Shown here in pieces: positions 43,633 through 51,710 of a stretch of 64,000 nt of DNA. The notes beneath the pieces were generated by a model, which ran no database searches, had not been told where the DNA came from, and was given only the letters and a program-made list of their open reading frames with translations. Where the stretch lies: positions 124,001 to 188,000 of the forward strand of contig NZ_QGKL01000039.1 of the NCBI RefSeq assembly GCF_003172895.1. Reading direction: 5' to 3'. This DNA comes from Leucothrix arctica. GTDB taxonomy: Bacteria; Pseudomonadota; Gammaproteobacteria; Thiotrichales; Thiotrichaceae. How positions within the stretch are numbered: the first letter of the stretch is position 1; the number at the start of each line of letters is the position of its first letter. The translations under genes and the position numbers were made by a program.

Positions 43633-44000
43633 GATGGGTCGCTCTGTTCGGTAGTGTTACGGACATAGTTTGCTTTATCGCAACGGCTTAGGTAGTCAGC
43701 CCAATGTTCGGCTTGCTTATCACCAAGGTCGCGAAGGTAGTTCCAGTCAAATAAGCCACTGTCATGGCCATCGTCAAAGGTGATTTTAATAGCGTAATGA
43801 CCAACAGGATCAATCGCAGTGATGTTCACCTGTTCTTTACCTATTTGTAGTGTTGCCTGACCAACGCCGTGTCCACGCACTTCCGCAGAAGGTGAGTAGA
43901 CACGGAGCAGTTCGCACGGAAGTTGATGCACCACATCGTCAGGCCAAGTCAGTTCGAGTAGGCGTGACTTTTGGTGTAGGGCTATTTCAGAGGGTGTCAT
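43629..44000 (-). CDS. DUF971 (gamma-butyrobetaine hydroxylase-like N-terminal) protein
   Basis: 123 residues. The motif ELTWPDDVVHQLPCELLRVYSPSAEVRGHG (marker LPCELLRVYSPSAEV) and HYAIKITFDDGHDSGLFDWNYLRDLG, of which SGLFDWNYLRDLG is diagnostic, place it in DUF971. The family often follows hslU in proteobacteria. Its suggested roles in Fe-S handling are not proven. It lies 31 bp after hslU and overlaps hisI by 4 bases. Confidence 0.85.
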   Translation of the reverse strand: MTPSEIALHQKSRLLELTWPDDVVHQLPCELLRVYSPSAEVRGHGVGQATLQIGKEQVNITAIDPVGHYAIKITFDDGHDSGLFDWNYLRDLGDKQAEHWADYLSRCDKANYVRNTTEQSDPS

Positions 44001-44031
44001 AACAAGCTTCCGTGTAATTAATCCGCTAACT

Positions 44032-45399
44032 TTACAAGATGTAGCGAGATAGGTCTTCGTCTTTCACCAATTCGCCTAAAGTATCGTCAACTTTCTTAGC
44101 ATCAACAAGTACCGTTGCTTCACAGTCTGGCGCGCGGAATAATTCATCTTCCAGCAAACGCTCAACAATAGTGTGTAGACGACGTGCACCAATGTTCTCA
44201 GTAGACTCATTCACATCAAACGCATGTTGTGCAAGACGCTCAATACCGTCAGCCGTGAAAGTCAAATCAACACCTTCAGTCTTTAGTAGACCAATGTACT
44301 GCTCAGTCAATGACGCGTTAGGCTCAACCAAAATACGCTCAAAGTCTTTAGCCGTTAATGCTTCTAACTCAACACGAATCGGTAGACGACCCTGTAACTC
44401 AGGAATCAAGTCAGACGGTTTCGCAAGGTGGAATGCACCCGATGCAATAAACAAAATGTGATCCGTTTTGATAACGCCGTATTTAGTCGTTACAGAACAA
44501 CCTTCAATCAGTGGTAGCAAGTCACGCTGAACACCTTCACGAGAAACATCTGCGCCGCCGCTATTGCTTCCTTTACGAACGACTTTGTCGATCTCATCAA
44601 GGAATACAATACCGTTTTGCTCAACGTTATGAACGGCTTTTTGCTTAATCTCTTCTTCGTTAAGCATCTTCAGCGCTTCGTCATCAGCAAGCAGTTTCAA
44701 CGCTTCTTTGATTTTAACTTTACGCTTTTGTGTTTTGCCTTTGCCCATATTGGCAAACATGCCCTGAAGCTGGTCAGCCATGTCTTCCATGCCTGGAGGC
44801 GCCATAATGTCTACGTTGCCTGCAGCTTGGGCGACATCGATTTCAATCTCTTTGTCGTCTAGCGTGCCTTCACGTAATTTCTTACGGAATTTTTGGCGCG
44901 TAGCATTATTTTCAGGAACTTTTGCTTCACCATCGTCATTATCAAACCAGCTGTCACCATTATCAGGAGCAGTCGACTTTGGTGATGGCAATAAAATGTC
45001 TAATACGCGCTCTTCAGCAGCATCTTCAGCACGGTATTTGTGCTTCTTTACTTCTTGTTCGCGAGTCAGTTTGATCGCAATCTCTGCTAAGTCACGAATA
45101 ATGGTATCGACTTCTTTACCGACATAACCCACTTCTGTGAACTTAGTGGCTTCAACTTTAATGAATGGCGCGTTTGCTAGCTTAGCTAGACGACGAGCAA
45201 TTTCTGTTTTACCAACACCGGTTGGCCCAATCATCAAAATATTTTTTGGTGTTACTTCGTGACGTAGCTCTTTGCCCAACTGCTGACGACGCCAGCGGTT
45301 ACGTAACGCAATAGCAACAGCACGTTTAGCATTTGCTTGACCTACAACGTGGTTGTCGAGTTCCTGTACGATTTCTCTAGGAGTCATTGACATGATCAT
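44032..45399 (-). CDS. hslU: ATP-dependent protease ATPase subunit HslU
   Basis: 455 residues at most. Walker [16 protein letters not shown] is near residue 55, Walker [11 protein letters not shown] near 265, and the C-terminal sensor region [15 protein letters not shown] follows. The I-domain (about 110-245) contains [15 protein letters not shown]. HslU unfolds substrates and feeds HslV. ATG 45399 is 3 bases after the AGGA; ATG 45393 ([12 protein letters not shown]) has better spacing and is the likelier start. hslV ends 6 bp upstream. Confidence 0.97.
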   Translation of the reverse strand: MIMSMTPREIVQELDNHVVGQANAKRAVAIALRNRWRRQQLGKELRHEVTPKNILMIGPTGVGKTEIARRLAKLANAPFIKVEATKFTEVGYVGKEVDTIIRDLAEIAIKLTREQEVKKHKYRAEDAAEERVLDILLPSPKSTAPDNGDSWFDNDDGEAKVPENNATRQKFRKKLREGTLDDKEIEIDVAQAAGNVDIMAPPGMEDMADQLQGMFANMGKGKTQKRKVKIKEALKLLADDEALKMLNEEEIKQKAVHNVEQNGIVFLDEIDKVVRKGSNSGGADVSREGVQRDLLPLIEGCSVTTKYGVIKTDHILFIASGAFHLAKPSDLIPELQGRLPIRVELEALTAKDFERILVEPNASLTEQYIGLLKTEGVDLTFTADGIERLAQHAFDVNESTENIGARRLHTIVERLLEDELFRAPDCEATVLVDAKKVDDTLGELVKDEDLSRYIL

Positions 45400-45405
45400 G
45401 TTTCC

Positions 45406-45939
45406 TTAAAGTTCTTCAATAGTTCGGTTGTGATTGGTATAGATACAGATGTCAGCCGCAATGCCGAGACCTTTCTCGACGATGTCACGCGCTTCCATAT
45501 CTGTATTGTCCATTAGCGCACGTGCTGCAGACTGAGCAAATGGACCACCTGAACCTATCGCAATCAAGTTATCTTCTGGTTCGATAACATCCCCATTACC
45601 CGTAATGATTAATGACGTCTCACTGTCAGCAACCGCTAGTAATGCTTCTAGCTTCCGCATAGCGCGGTCACTTCGCCAATCTTTTGCAAGCTCAATGGCT
45701 GCACGGGTTAGGTTACCATTATGTTCGCCGAGTTTTGCTTCAAAGCGTTCAAATAGAGTAAAGGCATCCGCAGTACCACCAGCAAACCCCGCAATGACTG
45801 TTCCATTGTGCAAACGTCTTACTTTTTTTGCGTTGCCTTTCATGACGGTATTGCCTAATGACACCTGTCCATCACCACCGATTACTACTTTGCCGTTACG
45901 GCGAACCGACAGAATGGTTGTACCTCGATATTGCTCCAC
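45406..45939 (-). CDS. hslV: ATP-dependent protease peptidase subunit HslV
   Basis: 177 residues from the GTG at 45939, seven bases after CGGAG; a TTG at 45945 is too close to it. The product begins [14 protein letters not shown], so processing would expose the catalytic Thr at position 7, as in other HslV proteins with a short propeptide. [26 protein letters not shown] (marker [12 protein letters not shown]) and [14 protein letters not shown] are family segments. HslV forms the proteolytic double hexamer with HslU. A sigma-32-type promoter lies about 35 bases upstream. Confidence 0.96.
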   Translation of the reverse strand: MEQYRGTTILSVRRNGKVVIGGDGQVSLGNTVMKGNAKKVRRLHNGTVIAGFAGGTADAFTLFERFEAKLGEHNGNLTRAAIELAKDWRSDRAMRKLEALLAVADSETSLIITGNGDVIEPEDNLIAIGSGGPFAQSAARALMDNTDMEARDIVEKGLGIAADICIYTNHNRTIEEL

Positions 45940-45974
45940 GATCAAACTCCGTTTTTATTTGGTTTAAGGGTTTT

Positions 45975-46003
45975 ATGTTGGGGTTGAAAGAACGTATTTC
46001 AAG
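45975..46003 (-). promoter_or_regulatory. Sigma-32 (RpoH) heat-shock promoter of hslVU
   Basis: On the minus strand: -35 CTTGAAA (45997-46003), 13-base spacer, -10 CCCCAACAT (45975-45983). This matches the sigma-32 consensus CTTGAAA-N11-16-CCCCATnT closely and sits about 35 bases before the hslV start. Confidence 0.85.
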
Positions 46004-46020
46004 CATGTTGCAAAATTGGG

Positions 46021-46026
46021 TATACT
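46021..46026 (+). promoter_or_regulatory. -10 element of lptM-lysA
   Basis: TATACT lies about 30 bases before lptM. A weak -35 TTCAAG (45998-46003) at 17-base spacing overlaps the -35 of the opposite hslV promoter. Confidence 0.45.
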
Positions 46027-46056
46027 GCCTCCTTTATAAAGCGCAGGGAGATTTCC

Positions 46057-46206
46057 ATGGTTAAGAATATTTGCTTCGGAAACTGGGTTTTTTTATTCAT
46101 TTCGGTTGGCCTGTTAACTGTCACACTTAGTGGTTGTGGCAACAAGGGTGATTTGTATTTACCTGATACAACAGAGACGACCAAAGACAAGAAGAAAGTA
46201 AATTAA
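46057..46206 (+). CDS. lptM: LPS-assembly lipoprotein LptM (YifL-like)
   Basis: 49 residues with GCAGGGAG as ribosome site. A hydrophobic signal (VFLFISVGLLTVTLSGC) ends in a lipobox with LSGC, followed by the family hallmark CGNKGDLYLP and a short Lys/Thr tail. LptM assists maturation of the LptD/E translocon at the outer membrane in enterobacteria. Its position directly before lysA, with the stop overlapping the lysA ATG by one base, is the usual arrangement. Confidence 0.88.
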   Translation: MVKNICFGNWVFLFISVGLLTVTLSGCGNKGDLYLPDTTETTKDKKKVN

Positions 46207-47456
46207 TGGATTATTTTAACTATAAGCAAGGCCAGCTTTATGCTGAAGATGTATCGGTAAAGGCGATTGCAAATACTTACGGTACACCTTGTTATATCTA
46301 CTCTCGTGCCACGTTAGAGCGTCATTGGCATGCATTTAATGATGCATTTGGTGATCAAGATCACCTGATTTGTTATTCAGTGAAAGCGTGTTCAAACATT
46401 GCGATCCTTAACTTGTTTGCACGTTTAGGCTCAGGCTTTGACATTGTGTCAGTGGGTGAGTTGGAGCGTGTCCTTGCTGCCGGTGGGGACCCAAGTAAGG
46501 TCGTTTTCTCTGGTGTTGGTAAGCGTGAAGATGAAATGCGCCGTGCGCTTGAAGTCGGCATTCGCTGTTTCAACATAGAGTCAGAAGGCGAATTAGATCG
46601 CTTGAATAATGTGGCTCGCGAAATGGGTAAAGCTGCTGCGATCTCTATTCGTGTAAATCCTGACGTTGATGCGCAGACTCACCCATACATCTCTACAGGC
46701 TTAAAAGAGAACAAGTTTGGTATCGATATTGATGTGGTTGAAGACGTTTATCTTCGCGCTGAAGGGATGCCTAATATCAAAGTTGACGGTATTGATTGCC
46801 ACATTGGTTCTCAGTTGACAGAAGTTGCGCCATTTTTAGACGCGTTAGATCGTGTACTTGATCTTGCTGATCGCTTGAAAGAGAAGGGTGTTGAGATACA
46901 TCATCTTGATCTAGGTGGCGGATTAGGTGTGCGTTATAAAGATGAAACGCCACCACTGCCTGCTGAATACATGCAGAAGATGATGGAAAACACACGTCTA
47001 AAAGACTACCAAGTATTGATTGAGCCAGGTCGTGCGATTGCGGCTAACTCTGCGATTTTGGTGTCTCGTGTTGAGTACTTGAAGCCGGGTGAAGAGAAGA
47101 GCTTCGCGATTATTGATGCAGCGATGAATGACTTGATTCGTCCATCACTTTACCAAGCTTGGCAGAATATTATTCCAGTAGTTGAAGTCGCGGAAGATGC
47201 AGCAACGTCTTGCTACGACGTGGTTGGCCCAATCTGTGAGACAGGTGACTTCTTGGGTAAAGATCGTGACTTGAGTCTGAAGCAAGGTGACTTGGTAGCA
47301 ATTCGCTCATCAGGTGCTTATGGTTTCACTATGGCTTCAAACTACAACACTCGTCCACGTGCCTGTGAAGTGTTGGTTGATGGCGATCAGGTGCACCAGA
47401 TTCGTCGTCGCGAGACGATAGAAGAGTTATTTGCTGGCGAAACATTACTACCTTAA
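46206..47456 (+). CDS. lysA: Diaminopimelate decarboxylase
   Basis: 416 residues. The PLP lysine is Lys60 in CYSVKACSN. HIGSQLTEVAPF, LDLGGGLGVRY and the phosphate/substrate segment IEPGRAIAAN are visible, with CDE-type C-terminal residues in VGPICETGDFLGKDR. It makes L-lysine from meso-diaminopimelate. The start overlaps the lptM stop (TAATG). dapF, which often follows, is replaced here by an esterase gene. Confidence 0.97.
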   Translation: MDYFNYKQGQLYAEDVSVKAIANTYGTPCYIYSRATLERHWHAFNDAFGDQDHLICYSVKACSNIAILNLFARLGSGFDIVSVGELERVLAAGGDPSKVVFSGVGKREDEMRRALEVGIRCFNIESEGELDRLNNVAREMGKAAAISIRVNPDVDAQTHPYISTGLKENKFGIDIDVVEDVYLRAEGMPNIKVDGIDCHIGSQLTEVAPFLDALDRVLDLADRLKEKGVEIHHLDLGGGLGVRYKDETPPLPAEYMQKMMENTRLKDYQVLIEPGRAIAANSAILVSRVEYLKPGEEKSFAIIDAAMNDLIRPSLYQAWQNIIPVVEVAEDAATSCYDVVGPICETGDFLGKDRDLSLKQGDLVAIRSSGAYGFTMASNYNTRPRACEVLVDGDQVHQIRRRETIEELFAGETLLP

Positions 47457-47505
47457 TTTAGTTGCCTTTTATTGGTACAAACCTGTTTAACAAGAAGATC
47501 AAGTC

Positions 47506-48165
47506 ATGAAGCTAAAACGAGAAACGTTAGAACTTGGAAGTAATATTCAACATGCCGTGATTTGGTTGCATGGCTTAGGTGCGGATGGGAATGATTTTGT
47601 GCCTATCGTGCCTGAGTTGGGTTTGCCAAAAGATGCAGGTGTGCGGTTTATATTTCCACACGCGCCATCACGTCCAGTGACCTTAAACAACGGCATGTCT
47701 ATGCCAGCTTGGTATGACATTATTTCGCTAGACCGAACCAAAAATGTTGAGATGGATGACCTTTTGGCGACTGTTGATTGGATCAGTGTTTTGATCGATG
47801 AGCAGGTTGCGTTAGGTATTGATCCTGAGAATATTATTTTGGCGGGCTTCTCTCAGGGTGGAGTGCTTGCACTGCATACTGCGCTGCGTTATTCAAAACG
47901 TTTGGGCGGTATTGTGGCGCTGTCTACATACTTCCCGTTTGCAGACGAGACAATTGCAGAAATGCCTAAGGGATATGAGCAGATCCCTGTGTTTACTGCA
48001 CATGGTACGCATGACCCTGTTATTCCTGTGACATGGTGGCATGATTATGCGCCTAAGTTGGAAGAACAGGGTTTTTCTGTTGTTGCAAAGAGTTATCCTA
48101 TGGAGCACTCAGTGCATCCGCAGGAGATTGTGGATTTGGGTGCTTGGTTTAAAGACCAATTGTAA
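47506..48165 (+). CDS. Carboxylesterase/phospholipase of the alpha/beta hydrolase type (EstB-like)
   Basis: 219 residues. VIWLHGLGADGNDFVPIV and PHAPSRPVTLNNGMSMPAWYDI (marker MPAWYDI) are typical of the phospholipase/carboxylesterase family. The nucleophile is Ser116 in GFSQGG, with GTHDPVIPV and MEHSVHP supplying Asp and His. It hydrolyses short-chain esters or thioester-like acyl bonds in the cytoplasm. The spacing of 49 bp from lysA permits read-through. Confidence 0.93.
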   Translation: MKLKRETLELGSNIQHAVIWLHGLGADGNDFVPIVPELGLPKDAGVRFIFPHAPSRPVTLNNGMSMPAWYDIISLDRTKNVEMDDLLATVDWISVLIDEQVALGIDPENIILAGFSQGGVLALHTALRYSKRLGGIVALSTYFPFADETIAEMPKGYEQIPVFTAHGTHDPVIPVTWWHDYAPKLEEQGFSVVAKSYPMEHSVHPQEIVDLGAWFKDQL

Positions 48166-48224
48166 GCTCGTTAATTGTACAAGTTGGTCTGTCTATCTTT
48201 CGAGAGATTGCAAGTTTTCATACT

Positions 48225-48244
48225 TATGCGCATAATGGTGCGCA
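48225..48244. promoter_or_regulatory. Palindromic operator region of ccdAB
   Basis: A perfect palindrome TATGCGCATA (48225-48234) is followed by a second TGCGCA (48239-48244), centred 12 bases on. The pair lies 25 bases before the ccdA start and fits autorepression by the CcdA/CcdB complex. Confidence 0.5.
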
Positions 48245-48268
48245 TGAATATGAAGTAGGAGAAAAGTA

Positions 48269-48514
48269 ATGGACTTTCTATATGATATGCAGGCTCCAAA
48301 AAAGGCGACTAACTTAAGTATCAACAGCGACCTTTTGAGCCGAGCGCGTTCGCTTAATATCAATCTATCTTCCACACTTGAATCGGTACTTAAGCAGTTA
48401 TTGGCTGAGGAACAAGCTAAGCAATGGAAAGTTGAAAACCGTAAAGCCGTTCAAGCCTACAATCATTTTTTAGAAGAAAATGGTTGTTTTAGTGATGAGT
48501 ACCGTACTTTTTAA
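48269..48514 (+). CDS. ccdA: CcdA-type antitoxin
   Basis: 81 residues with AGGAG before the ATG. The N-terminal ribbon-helix-helix-like part (ATNLSINSDLLSRARSLNINLSSTLE, marker NLSINSDLLSRARSLNINLS) and the C-terminal toxin-binding tail (KWKVENRKAVQAYNHFLEENGCFSDEYR, marker NHFLEENGCFSDEYR) match CcdA. The last base of the stop overlaps the toxin ATG. It is chromosomal, downstream of lysA and an esterase. Confidence 0.9.
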   Translation: MDFLYDMQAPKKATNLSINSDLLSRARSLNINLSSTLESVLKQLLAEEQAKQWKVENRKAVQAYNHFLEENGCFSDEYRTF

Positions 48515-48831
48515 TGTCTCAATTTACTGTTTACCAAAACCCGAATGCTGCATCTCGCAAAGCGTATCCGTATATTTTAGACGTACAAAATAGTGTGATT
48601 GATGAGCTTTCAACTAGAATTGTGATTCCGTTAGGAAGGTTAAATGATTTCGGGAGTCAGCAAATGAAAACGCTATCGCCAGTTGTTGAGCATGACGGAG
48701 AGAAGTTTGTGCTGCTGACTAGTCAAATCACTTCTATTCCTTTGCGGCTGCTTAAAAAGCCAGTTGGCTCATTAAGTGTTATGAGGTCAGAAATTGTTTC
48801 TGCGATTGATTTCGCTATTACTGGAATTTAA
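48514..48831 (+). CDS. ccdB: CcdB-type gyrase toxin
   Basis: 105 residues. QFTVYQNPNAASRKAYPYILDVQ, RIVIPLGRL and the C-terminal SAIDFAITGI match CcdB, which traps DNA gyrase. The F-plasmid protein ends in Trp-Gly-Ile, needed for poisoning; here the end is Thr-Gly-Ile, as a few chromosomal homologues also lack that Trp, so toxicity may be reduced. The stop overlaps the stop of the convergent GH114 gene. Confidence 0.88.
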   Translation: MSQFTVYQNPNAASRKAYPYILDVQNSVIDELSTRIVIPLGRLNDFGSQQMKTLSPVVEHDGEKFVLLTSQITSIPLRLLKKPVGSLSVMRSEIVSAIDFAITGI

Positions 48832-49646
48832 GAACAACTAAGTTGTAAATTACTATCTAGTTCTTCGTTTAAAATCAATGTACTAAATTTTAAACGTCTG
48901 GATCTTTCACAAATCGTGTTTTTCGCTTTTTCGGTAATAAAGTACTTACTATGATATTCGGCATTAAAAACCGCTTTATCTGCTTGAGTAAACGACGCTA
49001 AGCGTTCGCATTCCTCATATTCAAAGCACTGCTCGTTGACCGCAAAGTCAAAATGACCCACCAGCTGCTCGATTTGATCTAAATTGTTTTTCAAGCCAAT
49101 AGCCAAGCCTCTTTCATGGGCTTGTTCAGCTAGCCATTTGTTGTAGTTGAGTTGGTCATTTGCGGTGAGCTTGAAGCCAGATTCATTTGCATAGCCATCG
49201 ACATTATCAGGCTCAACCCCATCACAGTCTTTCTGCTTAGCAAGGTCTAGCCTTGCAGTCATGATTGGTTTTAAGCTATCCGAGCGAACGTCTAGCCACT
49301 GCTCATCCTCCCAACCATCTAAGATAGAACCGAGCGCGGCTTTATCAAATTGCTGTGCATCATCTCGCCAGTTTTCATAAGAGCCAGCAGAGAAGTAGCA
49401 AATGACTTTTTTGCCGTTGCCGTGAAGGGTGTTGATTAAAGACTTTGGAGAGTCGAAGAGGTCTATATCATAAATATCGACGGGCAAGTTTGGATTGATC
49501 TCTCCCTGTAACTGCCAGTGCCAAGTACTTGATGTAGTAGGTTGATACCATGAGGTTCTAGCATCGAGATTATTTGAGTTTTCTTGCGCGTTGCAGGCAC
49601 CAATCATTAATGTGAATAAACACACGAGTATCTTTTTTAGTCTCAT
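48828..49646 (-). CDS. GH114-like endo-alpha-1,4-polygalactosaminidase lipoprotein
   Basis: 272 residues from the ATG at 49646, which begins a lipoprotein signal (MRLKKILVCLFTLMIGACN, lipobox IGAC). An upstream TTG (49676) would disrupt it. The catalytic-type segments VICYFSAGSYENWR, DGVEPDNVDGY and FAVNEQCFEYEEC fit the GH114 family, which cleaves N-acetylgalactosamine-containing polysaccharides. It is probably anchored in the outer membrane. It converges on ccdB with overlapping stops. No polysaccharide synthesis genes are beside it. Confidence 0.85.
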   Translation of the reverse strand: MRLKKILVCLFTLMIGACNAQENSNNLDARTSWYQPTTSSTWHWQLQGEINPNLPVDIYDIDLFDSPKSLINTLHGNGKKVICYFSAGSYENWRDDAQQFDKAALGSILDGWEDEQWLDVRSDSLKPIMTARLDLAKQKDCDGVEPDNVDGYANESGFKLTANDQLNYNKWLAEQAHERGLAIGLKNNLDQIEQLVGHFDFAVNEQCFEYEECERLASFTQADKAVFNAEYHSKYFITEKAKNTICERSRRLKFSTLILNEELDSNLQLSCS

Positions 49647-49703
49647 ATAGATTGGCCACTGATTTGTAGAGGCCAATGATTCTATCTGTTTTCACCTTAA
49701 GTA

Positions 49704-49731
49704 ATAAGCCTACAACGGACGGTAGGCTTAT
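49704..49731 (-). terminator. Hairpin terminator downstream of maiA
   Basis: A 10-bp stem ATAAGCCTAC/GTAGGCTTAT has an 8-base loop and lies after the maiA stop at the end of the catabolic operon. The T-tract is short (TTATTACTT on the minus strand). Confidence 0.65.
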
Positions 49732-49735
49732 ATAG

Positions 49736-50362
49736 TTACTCACTTACAGGTGCTGCTTTCTGAAATGCATCAAGCTGTTCACATTGCTCGGTTATAGCGA
49801 CTAATCTAGGATAAGGTGAAAGGTTGCATTCAAAACGTCGAGCATTGAACATCTGCCCGACTAAACAGACATCCGCCAAGGTGGGACTATCCCCAAAGCA
49901 GTAGGTGCTTTGAAGACGTTGCTGTAGTAATGCTTCCAAAGCAGTAAAGCCTTCGGCAACCCAGTGTCGATAAAATGTGAGCTTGGTACTTTCCTCTGCT
50001 CCCATTTCATTCACCAGATACTTCAATACCCGCAGGTTATTCAACGGATGAATATCGCAGGCAATGACTTGAGCAAAGGCGCGTACCTCTGCTCTTTGTA
50101 TCGGGTCGGCAGGTAATAAGGCGTTTTCTGGATATACCTCTTCCAAATATTCACAAATTGCCAGTGACTGAGTCAGTACCTGACCATTATCCAACCGTAG
50201 CGCAGGCACTAAGCCTTGAGGGTTGAACCGTAAGTAATCACTACTGCCTTCCTCGCCTTGCAATAAGTTAATTACCTGAGTTTGGTAGTCAATACCTTTG
50301 AGGTTCAAAACTATACGAACGCGGTAGGCAGCAGTAGAGCGAAAGTAGTCATATAAAAGCAT
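49736..50362 (-). CDS. maiA: Maleylacetoacetate isomerase (zeta-class GST)
   Basis: 208 residues. The N-terminal glutathione site reads YFRSTAAYRVRIVLNLKG, and NPQGLVPAL and LTQSLAICEYLEEVYP complete the thioredoxin-like half. The C-terminal helical half includes HPLNNLRVLKYL and SPTLADVCLVGQ. The enzyme isomerises maleylacetoacetate to fumarylacetoacetate with glutathione as cofactor. It follows fumarylacetoacetase by 33 bp and is the last gene of the operon. Confidence 0.93.
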   Translation of the reverse strand: MLLYDYFRSTAAYRVRIVLNLKGIDYQTQVINLLQGEEGSSDYLRFNPQGLVPALRLDNGQVLTQSLAICEYLEEVYPENALLPADPIQRAEVRAFAQVIACDIHPLNNLRVLKYLVNEMGAEESTKLTFYRHWVAEGFTALEALLQQRLQSTYCFGDSPTLADVCLVGQMFNARRFECNLSPYPRLVAITEQCEQLDAFQKAAPVSE

Positions 50363-50395
50363 CTGCTAGTCCTTACTGAGAGCTACTTAAAAGTG

Positions 50396-51709
50396 TCATA
50401 ACTTTGGTAGTACTGTACTTTCGACACTTCCCAAGCCAATTCGACGCTTGCCATCTTGCTCACACCAAGCACGCATAATGACTTTGTCTCCATCTTCTAG
50501 GAAGGTACGCATTTCTCCATTGCCTAGATCAACAGGCTCTTTACCGCCCCTAGTTCGCTCAATTAAAGCACCTTCCTGACCAGTATCTGGACCAGACATA
50601 GTCCCACTACCAAGGAGATCACCTGCTCGCAGATTACAACCGTTGACGGTGTGATGTGCGACCATCTGAGCCACTGTCCAATAGGAGTAGTCAAAGTTAG
50701 TCAGTCCTATGCTGATTGGTGCTGTGCCTTCATTGCGCATTTTTTTAGTTTCAATAAGCACTTCTAGTTTCAAGTCAAAACCACCCTGTTGTCGGTTTTG
50801 GTCCGAATCAAGGTAATCTAATGGTTGTGGGTCTTCCTCAGGGCGTGTCCAATTGGTTCTGAATGGCGCGAGCGCTTCCGTGGTGATAATCCACGGTGAC
50901 AGTGTCGACGCAAAGTTTTTGGCTAAAAATGGCCCTAGTGGCTGGTATTCCCATGCTTGCATATCGCGTGCTGACCAGTCATTTAAAACACATAAACCAA
51001 ATACATGGTCTTCTGCTTTATCGATGGTAATTGCTTGGCCTTGCTTATTACCCTTACCAATGTAAATACCGACTTCTAACTCATAATCCAGACGTTTAGA
51101 GGCAGCGTAAACGGGTATATCAGCATCTGGTGCTTTGATCTGACCACAAGGTCGAGGGAAATCAGCGCCTGAAACATCTAATGATGAGCTACGACCATGA
51201 TAACCAATAGGTACCCATTGGTAGTTTGGAAGCAGTGGGTTGTCTGGGCGGAACAGGGAGCCAATGTTTCTGGCATGATGAATCGATGCGTAAAAGTCTG
51301 TGTAATCGCCGATTTGAGCAGGTAGTGCGTACTCAGCGTCAGCTTGTGCAACTAAACATGTTTCAAGTTGTGACTGTTCGCTAGCGCCTTCTCGTAGGGA
51401 GCGTGAAAGTGCTAAACGTAATGCTGACCACGTCTCTTTACCCATATCCATGAAACGGTTTAAGCGACTTTCGGCAGCAGCGTCCAGTGCTTTGCCTGCG
51501 AGTCCGTCGTACAGGCCTGTAGTCTGAAGCGCAGCTAAATCAACGATTTGATCGCCAATGGCAACACCACCACGAAAAGCTTCGTCAGTGCCTTGGCGAC
51601 GAAACGCTGCAAACGGCAGGTTTTGAATCGAAAAGTCAGTGCCTGATTCGTTAGCAGAGGCAACCCAGCTTTGTAGGCTAGGGTCATGTGTTTCATTAAG
51701 CATTATCAT
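50396..51709 (-). CDS. fahA: Fumarylacetoacetase
   Basis: 437 residues from the ATG at 51709 (MIMLNETHDPS), one base after the preceding stop; the frame extends further upstream without a site. The full-length FAH architecture is present: an N-terminal SH3-like domain (about 15-120) and a C-terminal FAH fold with DFYASIHHARNIG, YELEVGIYIGKGN, VLNDWSARDMQAWEYQPLGPF (marker NDWSARDMQAWE) and GSGTMSGPD. It hydrolyses fumarylacetoacetate to fumarate and acetoacetate in the homogentisate route. It lies between a VOC gene and maiA. Confidence 0.93.
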   Translation of the reverse strand: MIMLNETHDPSLQSWVASANESGTDFSIQNLPFAAFRRQGTDEAFRGGVAIGDQIVDLAALQTTGLYDGLAGKALDAAAESRLNRFMDMGKETWSALRLALSRSLREGASEQSQLETCLVAQADAEYALPAQIGDYTDFYASIHHARNIGSLFRPDNPLLPNYQWVPIGYHGRSSSLDVSGADFPRPCGQIKAPDADIPVYAASKRLDYELEVGIYIGKGNKQGQAITIDKAEDHVFGLCVLNDWSARDMQAWEYQPLGPFLAKNFASTLSPWIITTEALAPFRTNWTRPEEDPQPLDYLDSDQNRQQGGFDLKLEVLIETKKMRNEGTAPISIGLTNFDYSYWTVAQMVAHHTVNGCNLRAGDLLGSGTMSGPDTGQEGALIERTRGGKEPVDLGNGEMRTFLEDGDKVIMRAWCEQDGKRRIGLGSVESTVLPKL

Positions 51710-51710
51710 T

